From Nonomuraea maritima (lineage in GTDB: Bacteria; Actinomycetota; Actinomycetes; Streptosporangiales; Streptosporangiaceae), in contig NZ_FNFB01000032.1 of assembly GCF_900100395.1 (NCBI RefSeq), positions 19,915 through 83,914 on the forward strand: a stretch of DNA of 64,000 bases, read 5' to 3'. The notes below the pieces were generated by a model. That model saw nothing but the letters and a program-made list of their open reading frames with translations. It ran no database searches and had not been told where the DNA came from. The position numbers were made by a program, and so were the translations under genes. Below are positions 50,569 to 58,368 of the stretch, one piece after another; position 1 is the stretch's first letter, and each line of letters begins with the position of its first letter.

Positions 50569-51620
50569 GCAAGCGGCAGTACGACGAGGACGACGTAAGG
50601 GTCAGGCCGGGCAAGGGGTCGCGGCCGCGCACCCGCATCCGTCCTGCGCACGAGGACGCCGTCGAGGGTTTCGTGGTGGCGGTCGACCGGGGCCGGTACA
50701 CCACGCTGGTCGAGCCCGAGCCGTCGAGGGGCTCCAAGCGCAAGGGGCCGCAGCGCCGGCTCGTGGTCGCCATGAAGGCCCGCGAGCTGGGGCGCAAGGG
50801 CATCGTCGTGGGCGACCGGGTGGCCCTGGTCGGCGACGTGTCCGGCCGTCCCGACACGCTGGCCCGGGTCGTACGCGTGGAGCCGCGCACGTCGATGCTG
50901 CGCCGCTCGGCCGACGACACCGATGACACCGACGGCATCGAGCGCCCGATCGTGGCCAACGCCGACCAGCTCGTCATCGTCACCGCGCTGGCCGATCCGC
51001 CGCCGCGGCCCCGCATGATCGACCGCATCCTGGTGGCGGCGTTCGACGCCGAGATCGACACGCTGCTCTGCCTCACCAAGTCCGACCTTGCGCCGCCAGA
51101 AGAGCTGGTGTCGCTGTACGAGCCGCTGGGCGTCCCGCACGTCGTGGTGCACAAGGGCGGGTCGCTCGACGAGCTGCGCGACCACCTCGTGGGGCGCCTC
51201 AGCGTGCTCGTCGGGCATTCGGGCGTGGGCAAGTCGACCCTGGTCAACGCGCTCGTGCCGGACGCCAACCGGGCCGTCTCCCACGTCAACGCGGTCACCG
51301 GGCGCGGCCGCCACACGTCCACCTCGGCCATGGCCCTCGAGCTTCCCGAGGGCGGCTGGATCATCGACACCCCCGGCGTACGCAGCTTCGGCCTGGCCCA
51401 CGTGTCGGTCGAGACGGTGCTTGCAGGCTTCCCCGACCTGGTGGAGGGCACGGTCGACTGCCCGAAGGGCTGCACCCACCTGGGCGACGACTGCGCTCTC
51501 GACGCGTGGGTGGCGGCCGGCAACGCCGACCCCCACCGCCTCGAGTCGCTACGCCGTCTTCTCGCCAGTCGCGAGGGCGGGGCCGACGACGTCCGCCGCG
51601 ACCCCGACCCCACGACCTGA
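50565..51620 (+). CDS. rsgA: Ribosome small-subunit-dependent GTPase RsgA
   Basis: A 351-residue circularly permuted GTPase for 30S maturation. N-terminal OB fold, G4-like TKSD, G1 GHSGVGKSTLVN, G3 DTPG, and C-terminal zinc motif with CPKGCTHLGDDC. There is no ATG, GTG or TTG in frame before the family-typical N-terminus (YDEDDVRVRPGKGSRPRTR). The only plausible start is CTG at 50565, with GGGAG 7 nt upstream and CTGA overlap with the aroA stop. The first GTG (50673) would remove about 36 conserved residues. Confidence 0.92.
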   Translation: MSKRQYDEDDVRVRPGKGSRPRTRIRPAHEDAVEGFVVAVDRGRYTTLVEPEPSRGSKRKGPQRRLVVAMKARELGRKGIVVGDRVALVGDVSGRPDTLARVVRVEPRTSMLRRSADDTDDTDGIERPIVANADQLVIVTALADPPPRPRMIDRILVAAFDAEIDTLLCLTKSDLAPPEELVSLYEPLGVPHVVVHKGGSLDELRDHLVGRLSVLVGHSGVGKSTLVNALVPDANRAVSHVNAVTGRGRHTSTSAMALELPEGGWIIDTPGVRSFGLAHVSVETVLAGFPDLVEGTVDCPKGCTHLGDDCALDAWVAAGNADPHRLESLRRLLASREGGADDVRRDPDPTT

Positions 51621-51974
51621 GCGCCCCGCGTCACCGCGCGCGCGGGCATGACGGCTGAGCTGGAGGACGCTCACGCCGAACATCAGCACTCCCAGCGGGA
51701 CGTGCAGGGTCAGCACGTGCGCGATGCCCAGCGCCACCTGTGCCAGGGTGAGCGCCAGGAAGCCGGCCGCGTGCGCGATGGGCCTGGGCGATCCGCCGCC
51801 CGGCCGCCAGACGAGGATCGCGGTGATCACGTGCACCACCGCCACGGTGAACACCGTGTACGCCGCGGCGCTGTGCAGGACGTGTCCGCTGGGCGAGGAC
51901 AGCAGCAGCCCCGCGGTGATCGGGGCGAGGAAGACGGCCACGGTTTGCAGGGCGATCACGATACGCAGGTACAC
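51549..51974 (-). CDS. Four-helix membrane protein next to the ECF41 sigma factor
   Basis: A 141-residue membrane protein, four helices (VIALQTVAVFLAPITAGLLL; AAAYTVFTVAVVHVITAILV; AHAAGFLALTLAQVALGIAH; GVLMFGVSVLQLSRHARARG). GTG at 51974 follows GAGGAGC; an in-frame ATG 27 codons upstream is less likely. It converges with and overlaps the last 72 bp of rsgA. Divergent from the ECF41 sigma gene, with which it may be co-regulated. Function unknown. Confidence 0.7.
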   Translation of the reverse strand: MYLRIVIALQTVAVFLAPITAGLLLSSPSGHVLHSAAAYTVFTVAVVHVITAILVWRPGGGSPRPIAHAAGFLALTLAQVALGIAHVLTLHVPLGVLMFGVSVLQLSRHARARGDAGRSGRGVGVAADVVGPALATGEKTA

Positions 51975-52037
51975 GGGTTGCTCCTCAATGTCGGGCTGGA
52001 TGATGTCCCCGAGGTCCGACGACGCAGGAGCCGGATA

Positions 52038-52074
52038 TGTCAGGCGTCCTGACATTTCGATGAGCTGCCTCGTC
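52038..52074 (+). promoter_or_regulatory. Palindrome and possible ECF41 promoter
   Basis: Perfect inverted repeat TGTCAGG-CGT-CCTGACA at 52038-52054. Its right arm is followed after 16 nt by CGTC (52071-52074), the spacing and -10 element described for ECF41 promoters (TGTCACA-N16-CGTC), though the -35 match is only partial. It could be an operator or an autoregulatory promoter. Confidence 0.45.
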
Positions 52075-52108
52075 GGACGGGCGAGACAGCCGCGCGAGAG
52101 GGAGCCCG

Positions 52109-52993
52109 ATGACCACCCCGTCCGATGACAGCTTGAGCGTGATCATGAGCGAGCGACGGCAGCTGATCAACCTCGCATACCGGCTGCTGGGGTCGCTGGC
52201 CGAGGCCGAGGACGTCGTCCAGGAGACGTACGCCCGCTGGTACGCCATGCCGCGGTCGCAGCAGGAGAGCATCGCCTCCCCGGGCGCCTGGCTGACGAAG
52301 GTCGCCGGTCGCATCTGCCTCGACCTGCTGGGCTCGGCGCGGGCCCGGCGTGAGCGTTACGTGGGTGAGTGGGTCCCTGAGCCGCTGCCCGGACGTACGG
52401 GGTCGATCGACGACCCGGCCGACCGCGTGACTCTCGACGAGTCGGTCAACATGGCCTTCCTCGTCGTGCTCGAATCGATGACCCCGGCCGAGCGGGTGGC
52501 GTTCGTCCTGCACGACGTCTTCCGGTACTCCTTCGCCGAGGTGGCCGACATCGTGGGCCGTACGCCTGCGGCGTGCCGTCAGCTGGCCTCGTCCGCCCGC
52601 CACCGTGTCCGCGAGGCGCGCGCCTCCGTCAGCCCCGCGGCCGAGCAGGCCGCCGTCGTCCGGCGCTTCAAGCAGGCATGGGAGGCCAAGGACATCGCGG
52701 CGCTCGTCGGCCTGCTCGACCCGGAGGCCAGGGCGATCACCGACAGCGGCGGCCAGGTCAACGCGGCGCTCCGCCCGTTCGAGGGCGGCGAGCGGATCGC
52801 GCGCTACGCCGTCGAGATCGCCGACCGGGTGCCCGGCATGACGATCGAGGAATGCTCGGTGAACGGCCGGCCCGGCCTGGTGGCGCGGCGGGACGGCGTG
52901 ACCGTGACGGTGGTGGCCTTCGAGGTCGCGGACGGGCGGATCACCCGCCTGTGGGGGATCCGCAACCCCGACAAACTCCGGCTGTGGGGGTGA
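52109..52993 (+). CDS. ECF41-type sigma factor with SnoaL-like C-terminal domain (SigJ-like)
   Basis: A 294-residue ECF sigma factor. Sigma-2 (LINLAYRLLGSLAEAEDVVQETYARW) and sigma-4 (MTPAERVAFVLHDVFRYSFAEVADIVGR) are followed by a SnoaL-like domain with DSGGQVNAALRPFEG and the terminal NPDKL. Both are hallmarks of ECF41, where the fused domain acts as an internal regulator in place of an anti-sigma factor. ATG at 52109 after AGGGAG. No COE-type partner gene is adjacent; instead a small membrane protein is divergent. Confidence 0.9.
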   Translation: MTTPSDDSLSVIMSERRQLINLAYRLLGSLAEAEDVVQETYARWYAMPRSQQESIASPGAWLTKVAGRICLDLLGSARARRERYVGEWVPEPLPGRTGSIDDPADRVTLDESVNMAFLVVLESMTPAERVAFVLHDVFRYSFAEVADIVGRTPAACRQLASSARHRVREARASVSPAAEQAAVVRRFKQAWEAKDIAALVGLLDPEARAITDSGGQVNAALRPFEGGERIARYAVEIADRVPGMTIEECSVNGRPGLVARRDGVTVTVVAFEVADGRITRLWGIRNPDKLRLWG

Positions 52994-52998
52994 GCCCT

Positions 52999-53075
52999 TC
53001 AGCGGCGCTGGGGGCGGAGGGACCACGCGCCGGGTGGGCGCGAACCTGTCAGGGGCGGTTGGGGCGGAGGGTCCA
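52999..53075. repeat. 27-bp imperfect duplication of a gene end
   Basis: Segments 52999-53025 and 53049-53075 match at 22-23 of 27 positions. The second is the last nine codons of the thioesterase gene (WTLRPNRP-stop); the first, downstream of it, reads WSLRPQRR-stop. A small tandem duplication of the gene's 3' end. Confidence 0.6.
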
Positions 53076-53504
53076 GGTGATCGAGAGGGTGGCGACCGGG
53101 ACGCCCTCCGCGTCGGTCATGTCCACGGCGACGTCGAACACCGGCCGCTCGCCCGCGTCGAGCCGTCCCAGCACGTCCTCCCGCTCCGCGAGGAGCCGCG
53201 CCTCCGCGCGGATCCCGCCCGTCGCGAGCTTGCGGAAATCGATGGTGGCCGTCGTCGGCAGCGGTACGACGCGCGCCAACTGGTCGCCGAACACCGACAG
53301 CACGGCCGCCCCTGACGCCGTCTCCGCGAGCGTGAACAGAACGCCCGCGTGCGGCCCGCCCACGTGGTTGTGCAGGTCCTCACGGTCGGGCACGTGGCAC
53401 ACCGCCCGCCCTTCGGAAACGGCGTCGAAAACGACCCCGAGAGTTCGGGCGAACGGGACACTTTCCCACAGCAACTCGCCGATATCTGTTGACATGGTGG
53501 ACAT
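53049..53504 (-). CDS. DUF4442/PaaI-type hotdog thioesterase
   Basis: A 151-residue hotdog-fold protein: GVVFDAVSEGRAVCHVPDRE, NHVGGPHAGVLFTLAETASGAAV (the conserved N/G-rich helix approach) and DFRKLATGGIRAEARLL. DUF4442 proteins are probable acyl-CoA thioesterases. ATG at 53504, another ATG at 53495. Divergent from hisN. Its 3' end is partly duplicated just downstream. Confidence 0.82.
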   Translation of the reverse strand: MSTMSTDIGELLWESVPFARTLGVVFDAVSEGRAVCHVPDREDLHNHVGGPHAGVLFTLAETASGAAVLSVFGDQLARVVPLPTTATIDFRKLATGGIRAEARLLAEREDVLGRLDAGERPVFDVAVDMTDAEGVPVATLSITWTLRPNRP

Positions 53505-53593
53505 GCTACTGGCGGGTAACTGGAATACGTGTTACCAGAAAAGGTGCGTTGGCCACTGATGTCGAAATAAGCGACACGGTAGCGTGGGCGACC

Positions 53594-54391
53594 GTGCAGG
53601 GTTATAACGACGATCTTCGTCTCGCGCATGTCATGGCGGACGCCGCCGATGACCTGACCATGCGGCGCTTCAAGGCGGTCGACCTCAAGGTCGAGACCAA
53701 GCCCGATCTCACGCCGGTCAGCGACGCCGACCGGGCGGTGGAGGAGAACATCCGGGGCACGCTGCGCCGGGCCAGGCCGCGCGACGCGGTCGTCGGCGAG
53801 GAGTTCGGCGAGACCGGACGGGGCGCCCGTTCGTGGATCGTCGACCCCATCGACGGCACCAAGAACTACGTGCGCGGCGTCCCCGTGTGGGCCACGCTGA
53901 TCGCCCTCATGGAGTACGGCAAGGTCGTCGTCGGCCTGGTGTCGGCTCCCGCGCTCGGCAAGCGCTGGTGGGCGGCCTCCGGCGGCGGCGCGTGGACCGG
54001 CAAGAGCCTCACGAAGGCCACCCGCATGCGCGTGTCGTCGGTGTCGTCCCTGGAGGACGCCTCGTTCTCGTACTCGAGCCTCGGGGGCTGGGAGAAGGCC
54101 GGCAAGCTGGACAACTTCCTCGACCTGACCCGCTCCTGCTGGCGGACCCGCGCGTACGGCGACTTCTGGTCGCACATGATGGTCGCCGAGGGCGCGGCCG
54201 AGTTGTCGGCCGAGCCGGAGCTGTCCCCGTGGGACATGGCGGCCCTCACCGTGATCGTCGAGGAGGCCGGCGGCGTCTGGACCGACGTCGCCGGCGTGCG
54301 GGGCCTCGAGGGCGGCAGCCTGGTCTGCACGAACGGCGTCCTGCACGACGAGGTGATCAACCGCCTCAACGGCACCTCCATCATGGGCTAG
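53594..54391 (+). CDS. hisN: Histidinol-phosphatase (inositol monophosphatase family)
   Basis: A 265-residue IMPase-fold phosphatase. Metal-binding motifs: VGEEFGETG, WIVDPIDGTKNYVRG (DPIDGT) and the C-terminal LSPWDMAALTVIVEEAGG (WD). The sequence fits HisN of actinomycetes, which completes histidine synthesis; a general inositol-phosphate phosphatase is the alternative. GTG at 53594 gives the usual 266-codon length; a TTG at 53549 with AAAGG is possible. In Streptomyces and mycobacteria it also lies near aroA-rsgA. Confidence 0.88.
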   Translation: MQGYNDDLRLAHVMADAADDLTMRRFKAVDLKVETKPDLTPVSDADRAVEENIRGTLRRARPRDAVVGEEFGETGRGARSWIVDPIDGTKNYVRGVPVWATLIALMEYGKVVVGLVSAPALGKRWWAASGGGAWTGKSLTKATRMRVSSVSSLEDASFSYSSLGGWEKAGKLDNFLDLTRSCWRTRAYGDFWSHMMVAEGAAELSAEPELSPWDMAALTVIVEEAGGVWTDVAGVRGLEGGSLVCTNGVLHDEVINRLNGTSIMG

Positions 54392-56073
54392 GCGCGCGGC
54401 CCTGCCTTCGCCATGATGTCGGCCGCGGCGGCGGCCAGCTCGCTTTCGTCGGTGATGGTCACGTTGCCCTCGTACGTCACCCCGGCGGGCGGGTCATCGT
54501 GCCCGAGCGGGTCGGCGTCCCAGATGTTGCCCCGGTAGACGACGTTCTCCAGCGGCGGCGCGACGTGCAGCACGGCGGTGTTGTCGGCCCGCAGCACGAC
54601 GTTCTCCTCGACGGTGACCCAGCTGGCGCCGTAGTCGGTGTAGAGCGCGAAGTTGTACGGCGTGACCGTGTCGGTGATCACGTTGCCCCGCACCACCGCC
54701 CCGTCGGCGTCCGATGCGCCCTGTGCCCCCGACAGGTAGACGCCGCCCCCGTCGGCCAGCGCCTGCATGGTGCCGGCGGTGCGGTTGCACAGGATGCGGG
54801 TGCCCCGGCCAGGACCGGCGACGATGCCGCAGTGGGGCACGTCGGCGATCTCGTTGTGGGCGACGACGCAGTCGTGCGTGCCGGTCACGGCGATGCCCGG
54901 CGATCCGCTGTACTCCAGCCCCACCTCCCGCACCCGGTTGTCCTCGATCGTGGCCCGCCGGCTGCCCGACACCACGATCGCCCCGGCGGACAGCGTGTCG
55001 AAGCCGCAGCCGCGTACGGTGAGGTCCGCGCCGCCCGTCACGCCCAGCGCCGAGGCCCCGAGCCGGGTGAACCGGCAGCCCTCGACGACCACCCCGGACG
55101 TGTCCTCGAACGTCACACAGGCCGGAATCGTGACGGAACTCGCGGGATACGTCACGAATGCGTCGTCGCCCAGCATCGCCCGTTCGACGGCGCCGCCCTC
55201 GTAGAAACCGCTGCCGTGGTAGTGCGGGAACCCTTCGGGGCGTCCCGGCCGCAACCAGGTGGCGTCGGAGAACACGAGCCCGCTGAACGTCACGTCCCGC
55301 GCCCCCACGACCCTGACCAGCGTCTCCAGGACCGGCGCCACCACGACCGTCCGTTCTGGGTCCTCGCCCGGCCGCGGCAGGTACCGCAGCACATGGTCAC
55401 CAGGGCGGGACCGGTCGAGCACGAAGGTGCCCGGCTCGGTGAGGAAGCCGGCGTCGTTCTCGATCCTGGTCGGCAGGCCGGGGCCGCGCGACGACACGCC
55501 CTGCCAGCTGGAGTCGTACAGCTTCATGGCCAGCTCGAAGCCCGGCCCGGCCATGGTGATCACCGTCTCGCCGTCCTGCTCCGCGACGGAGCCCACCGGC
55601 AGGCGGGCCTCCGTCCACGGGTAGACGCCGCGGTGGACGAACTCGACGTCACCAGGGCTGTGCCAGCCGAGCGGGACGTCGGTGACGTACCCGGTCGGGG
55701 TCTGGACCGGCGTGCCAGGCAGGCCGTCGCGGGACGCGCGGGACACCCGGCGGCCGTCGACCGTGAGCTGGCGGGTCTCCAGGTCGCCCACCTCGGCGGC
55801 CCAGACGCCGTCCTGCTCCCGCCATCCGGTGATCCGCCGGCCGCCGCTGATCACGGCCTCCTCGCCGCCGTACGCGCGGTAGACCGTGCCGGAGTCGGCC
55901 TCGGTGAGCTCCAAGGGCCGGTCGAGGACGTGCACACCGCCCCTCAGATGGACGACGACGCCGCCGGTGGCCGCGCGGGCGGCGGACCGGGCGCGTTCGA
56001 GCGTGGCGAACGGACGCTCGACCGAGCCCGGCCAGGAGTCGTCCCCCGAGACCGCGACATGGAGCTGAAGCAT
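54388..56073 (-). CDS. Right-handed parallel beta-helix protein
   Basis: A 561-residue protein with no signal peptide. The N-terminal part has the Pel1-like opening AVSGDDSWPGSVERPFATLERAR and RPLELTEADSGTVYRAYGGEEAVISGG. The C-terminal half carries the coil motifs of a right-handed beta-helix (GVVVEGCRFTRLGASAL, LTVRGCGFDTLSAGAI, ATIEDNRVREVG, TRILCNRTAGT, VVRGNVITDT). A polysaccharide lyase or hydrolase is possible; no catalytic residues can be named. AGGAGGG before the ATG. Divergent from a TetR gene that probably controls it. Confidence 0.85.
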   Translation of the reverse strand: MLQLHVAVSGDDSWPGSVERPFATLERARSAARAATGGVVVHLRGGVHVLDRPLELTEADSGTVYRAYGGEEAVISGGRRITGWREQDGVWAAEVGDLETRQLTVDGRRVSRASRDGLPGTPVQTPTGYVTDVPLGWHSPGDVEFVHRGVYPWTEARLPVGSVAEQDGETVITMAGPGFELAMKLYDSSWQGVSSRGPGLPTRIENDAGFLTEPGTFVLDRSRPGDHVLRYLPRPGEDPERTVVVAPVLETLVRVVGARDVTFSGLVFSDATWLRPGRPEGFPHYHGSGFYEGGAVERAMLGDDAFVTYPASSVTIPACVTFEDTSGVVVEGCRFTRLGASALGVTGGADLTVRGCGFDTLSAGAIVVSGSRRATIEDNRVREVGLEYSGSPGIAVTGTHDCVVAHNEIADVPHCGIVAGPGRGTRILCNRTAGTMQALADGGGVYLSGAQGASDADGAVVRGNVITDTVTPYNFALYTDYGASWVTVEENVVLRADNTAVLHVAPPLENVVYRGNIWDADPLGHDDPPAGVTYEGNVTITDESELAAAAADIMAKAGPRA

Positions 56074-56085
56074 GCTGAGCCCTCC

Positions 56086-56121
56086 TGTTTATTGGGTAAA
56101 CTGATTCGTACACCATAAACA
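56086..56121. promoter_or_regulatory. Dyad between beta-helix and TetR genes, candidate TetR operator
   Basis: Inverted repeat TGTTTAT (56086-56092) / ATAAACA (56115-56121) with a 22-nt spacer, and inside it the near-palindrome GGGTAAAC-TGATTC-GTACACC (56094-56114). It lies in the only AT-rich part of a 60-bp divergent promoter. Confidence 0.6.
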
Positions 56122-56133
56122 AGAGAGGCGCCA

Positions 56134-57006
56134 ATGACGCAGGACAGAGCCGCGGACCCCGACGACGTGGTCGAGCTGCTGTGGCGCGAACGCGAGCCCC
56201 GGCCGGGCCTCACCCTCGACCGGATCGTCCGCACCGCCATCGATCTCGCCGACGCGGAGGGGCTGGAGGGCCTGTCCATGCGCAAGGTGGCCGACCGCCT
56301 CGGCTTCACCACCATGTCCCTCTACCGCCACGTCCCCAGCCGCACCCACCTGATAGACCTCATGCGCGACGAGGTCCTGACCCCCCGCCACGCCGAGAAC
56401 CCCGACCACCCTCACCACCTCCAAGACCCCGAGGGACGCACGGGCGGTGACTGGCGCGCCCGTCTGGAGGAGGTCGCCCGTGAGGGCTGGGAGCTGCGCC
56501 GGCGGCACCCGTGGCTGGCCGAGATCCGCGGCACCCGCCACGTCCCTGGCCCCAACGCGGTCGCCCGCTACGACGAGCTGCTCGCCGCACTGACCGGCAC
56601 CGCGCTGCGCCCCTCCGAGGTCATCGCCGCCGCGAACCTGATCGGCCGCTTCCTCGACGCCGAGGCCCTGCTCCTCGTCGAGACCAGGAGTGAGGAGCGC
56701 CGCAGCGGCGTGTCGGAGGAGGAGTGGTGGGGCGCCCGCGACTCCCTGTACGAGCGCCTCGACCGCTACCCGGCGCTCACCCACCTGTGGGAGTCGGGCG
56801 GCTGGGACACCCCGGAGGACTCCTTCGAGTTCGGCCTCGCCCGCCTCCTCGACGGCATCGAGGCCCTCGTCCGCCGTCGTGACGAAATCCGTGACGAAAC
56901 TTGCCGGGAATGCGGCGCACCGATCACCCCCGCCGACTCCGGCCGCCCCCGCGTCTACTGCTCCCGGGCGTGCCGCCAGCGCGCGTACCGAAAGCGGGCC
57001 ACCTAG
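56134..57006 (+). CDS. TetR-family regulator with C-terminal zinc finger
   Basis: A 290-residue regulator. Residues 25-75 form the TetR helix-turn-helix (LTLDRIVRTAIDLADAEGLE, MRKVADRLGFTTMSLYRHVPSR). A TetR_C-type domain follows. The last 35 residues are an unusual extension with four cysteines, CRECGAPITPADSGRPRVYC then SRACRQRAYRKR, a probable zinc finger of the kind usually found as separate small proteins. ATG at 56134 after GAGAGG. Faces the beta-helix gene; converges on the FN3K gene with 4-bp overlap of stops. Confidence 0.88.
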   Translation: MTQDRAADPDDVVELLWREREPRPGLTLDRIVRTAIDLADAEGLEGLSMRKVADRLGFTTMSLYRHVPSRTHLIDLMRDEVLTPRHAENPDHPHHLQDPEGRTGGDWRARLEEVAREGWELRRRHPWLAEIRGTRHVPGPNAVARYDELLAALTGTALRPSEVIAAANLIGRFLDAEALLLVETRSEERRSGVSEEEWWGARDSLYERLDRYPALTHLWESGGWDTPEDSFEFGLARLLDGIEALVRRRDEIRDETCRECGAPITPADSGRPRVYCSRACRQRAYRKRAT

Positions 57007-57788
57007 AGCGCCGACACCCGCCGCACCGCGTCCATCAGACTGTCGCGGTACCCACCACCGAAGAGCACCACGTGCACGAGCAGCGGATGCAGCTGGTGCA
57101 GCGGCACCCGCTCCCGCCACCCTTCCGCGAGCGGAAACGCCTCCCGGTACGCCCCCAGCACCCGGTCGAGGTACGGCAGCCCGAACAGGGCGAGCATCGC
57201 GAGGTCGGTCTCCCGGTGCCCGCCGTGGGCGGCGGGATCGATCAGCACGCCCGACCCGCCCGACCACAGCACGTTCCCGCTCCACAGGTCACCGTGGATC
57301 CGCGCCGGCGGCTCCGCGGGCCCCGCGACCTCAGCGATCCGATCCACCGCCCGCTCGACCAGCACGACGTCCGACGCGGGCAGCCGCGCCATCCGCAGGA
57401 ACGGCAGCACCCGGCGCGCGGCGTAGAACGTGGGCCAGTCGTCGACCGGCGCGTTGTCCATCGGCAACGTCGCGATGAACCCCGGCCACGGCGCCCCGAA
57501 GCCCGGCGCGCCCGCCCGGTGCAGCCGCGCCAGCGCCCGCCCGAACGTCTCCGCGGCCGCCGGCGTGGGCGGCTCCTCGCACACCCAGGACAGCACGAGC
57601 CGGTCCCGCCCCACCTCGACGACCTCGGGAACGTCCACGACCTCCCCCAGCCAGCGCAGCCCGGCAGCCTCGGAGGCGAAGGCATCCGAGGCCGCGCCGG
57701 TCTTCACGAAGACCTCGCGCCCGTCGTCCAGCACGCCCCGCCGCAGCCGCCGGCCGTGGGACCCGCCGAGGTCCTCAGCCGATCTCAT
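57003..57788 (-). CDS. Fructosamine kinase-family protein
   Basis: A 261-residue APH/FN3K-fold kinase: VFVKTGAASDAFASEAAGLRWLGE (ATP site), IHGDLWSGNVLW (catalytic loop with Asp) and VLIDPAAHGGHRETDLAM (metal Asp). It phosphorylates ketoamines (fructosamine or ribulosamine) on glycated proteins, which then fall off. It starts 14 bp inside the end of the LMW phosphatase gene, so the two are coupled. The substrate, ribulosamine or fructosamine, is not distinguishable. Confidence 0.88.
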   Translation of the reverse strand: MRSAEDLGGSHGRRLRRGVLDDGREVFVKTGAASDAFASEAAGLRWLGEVVDVPEVVEVGRDRLVLSWVCEEPPTPAAAETFGRALARLHRAGAPGFGAPWPGFIATLPMDNAPVDDWPTFYAARRVLPFLRMARLPASDVVLVERAVDRIAEVAGPAEPPARIHGDLWSGNVLWSGGSGVLIDPAAHGGHRETDLAMLALFGLPYLDRVLGAYREAFPLAEGWRERVPLHQLHPLLVHVVLFGGGYRDSLMDAVRRVSAL

Positions 57789-58248
57789 CGGCGATGTGCT
57801 TGGCCACGCCCTCCGCGGCCGCCTCGACCAGCGCGAGCACCTCCTCGAACCCCTCCAGGCCCCCGTAGTACGGGTCGGGCACCTCCGCGCCCTCGGGGGC
57901 GGCCGGGTCGAAGGAGCGGAACAGCTCCACCTCCACCTCCTCCGACGTGAGGCGGCGCAGCGTCGCGACGTTGTCACGATCCATGGCCAGGACCAGGTCG
58001 TAGCGGTCGAACCAGTCGCGGGTGAACTGCCGAGCCCGGTGGACGGACCCGTCGTAGCCGTGCTGGGCGAGGATCCGCAGGGCCCGTTCATCCATGGGGT
58101 CGCCCGCGTGCCAGCCGCCCGTACCCGCGCTCTCCACGGTGACGCGGTCGCCCAGCCCGCGGTCCTCGAGCGTCTTCCTGAGGACGACCTCGGCCATCGG
58201 CGACCGGCAGATGTTGCCCATGCACACTACGCAAACGCGATAAGTCAT
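57775..58248 (-). CDS. Low-molecular-weight phosphotyrosine phosphatase family protein
   Basis: A 157-residue LMW-PTP. The P-loop Cys9-X5-Arg15 is in VCMGNICRSPMAE; the general-acid segment is VPDPYYGGLEGF. The ATG at 58248 gives the family start (MTYRVCVVCM); another pair of ATGs 3-4 codons upstream is possible. Coupled to the fructosamine kinase gene. In plants and some bacteria the LMW-PTP homologue acts as a ribulosamine-5-phosphatase, so here it may belong to protein deglycation rather than tyrosine dephosphorylation. Confidence 0.9.
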   Translation of the reverse strand: MTYRVCVVCMGNICRSPMAEVVLRKTLEDRGLGDRVTVESAGTGGWHAGDPMDERALRILAQHGYDGSVHRARQFTRDWFDRYDLVLAMDRDNVATLRRLTSEEVEVELFRSFDPAAPEGAEVPDPYYGGLEGFEEVLALVEAAAEGVAKHIADEIG

Positions 58249-58276
58249 AACACCCATCATGAGGGTGACCTGGTGC

Positions 58277-58298
58277 GTTCACCGAACGTTCACCCGTG
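58277..58298. promoter_or_regulatory. PHO box (two 11-bp direct repeats)
   Basis: GTTCACCGAAC (58277-58287) and GTTCACCCGTG (58288-58298) form the tandem 11-nt repeat bound by actinomycete PhoP (consensus GTTCACC at each unit). It is 71 bp before pstS and 29 bp before the LMW-PTP start on the other strand. Confidence 0.85.
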
Positions 58299-58368
58299 GC
58301 AGGGGCTCCGAGTCACCTTCGGCCCATAGCTTCATGGCGACTAAGGACCAAGTGGGAGGAACCCAACC

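Noticed and set aside
53833..56118. A 761-codon plus-strand frame over hisN and the beta-helix gene
   Set aside because: Out of frame with hisN and antisense to the beta-helix gene, whose coil motifs are clear.
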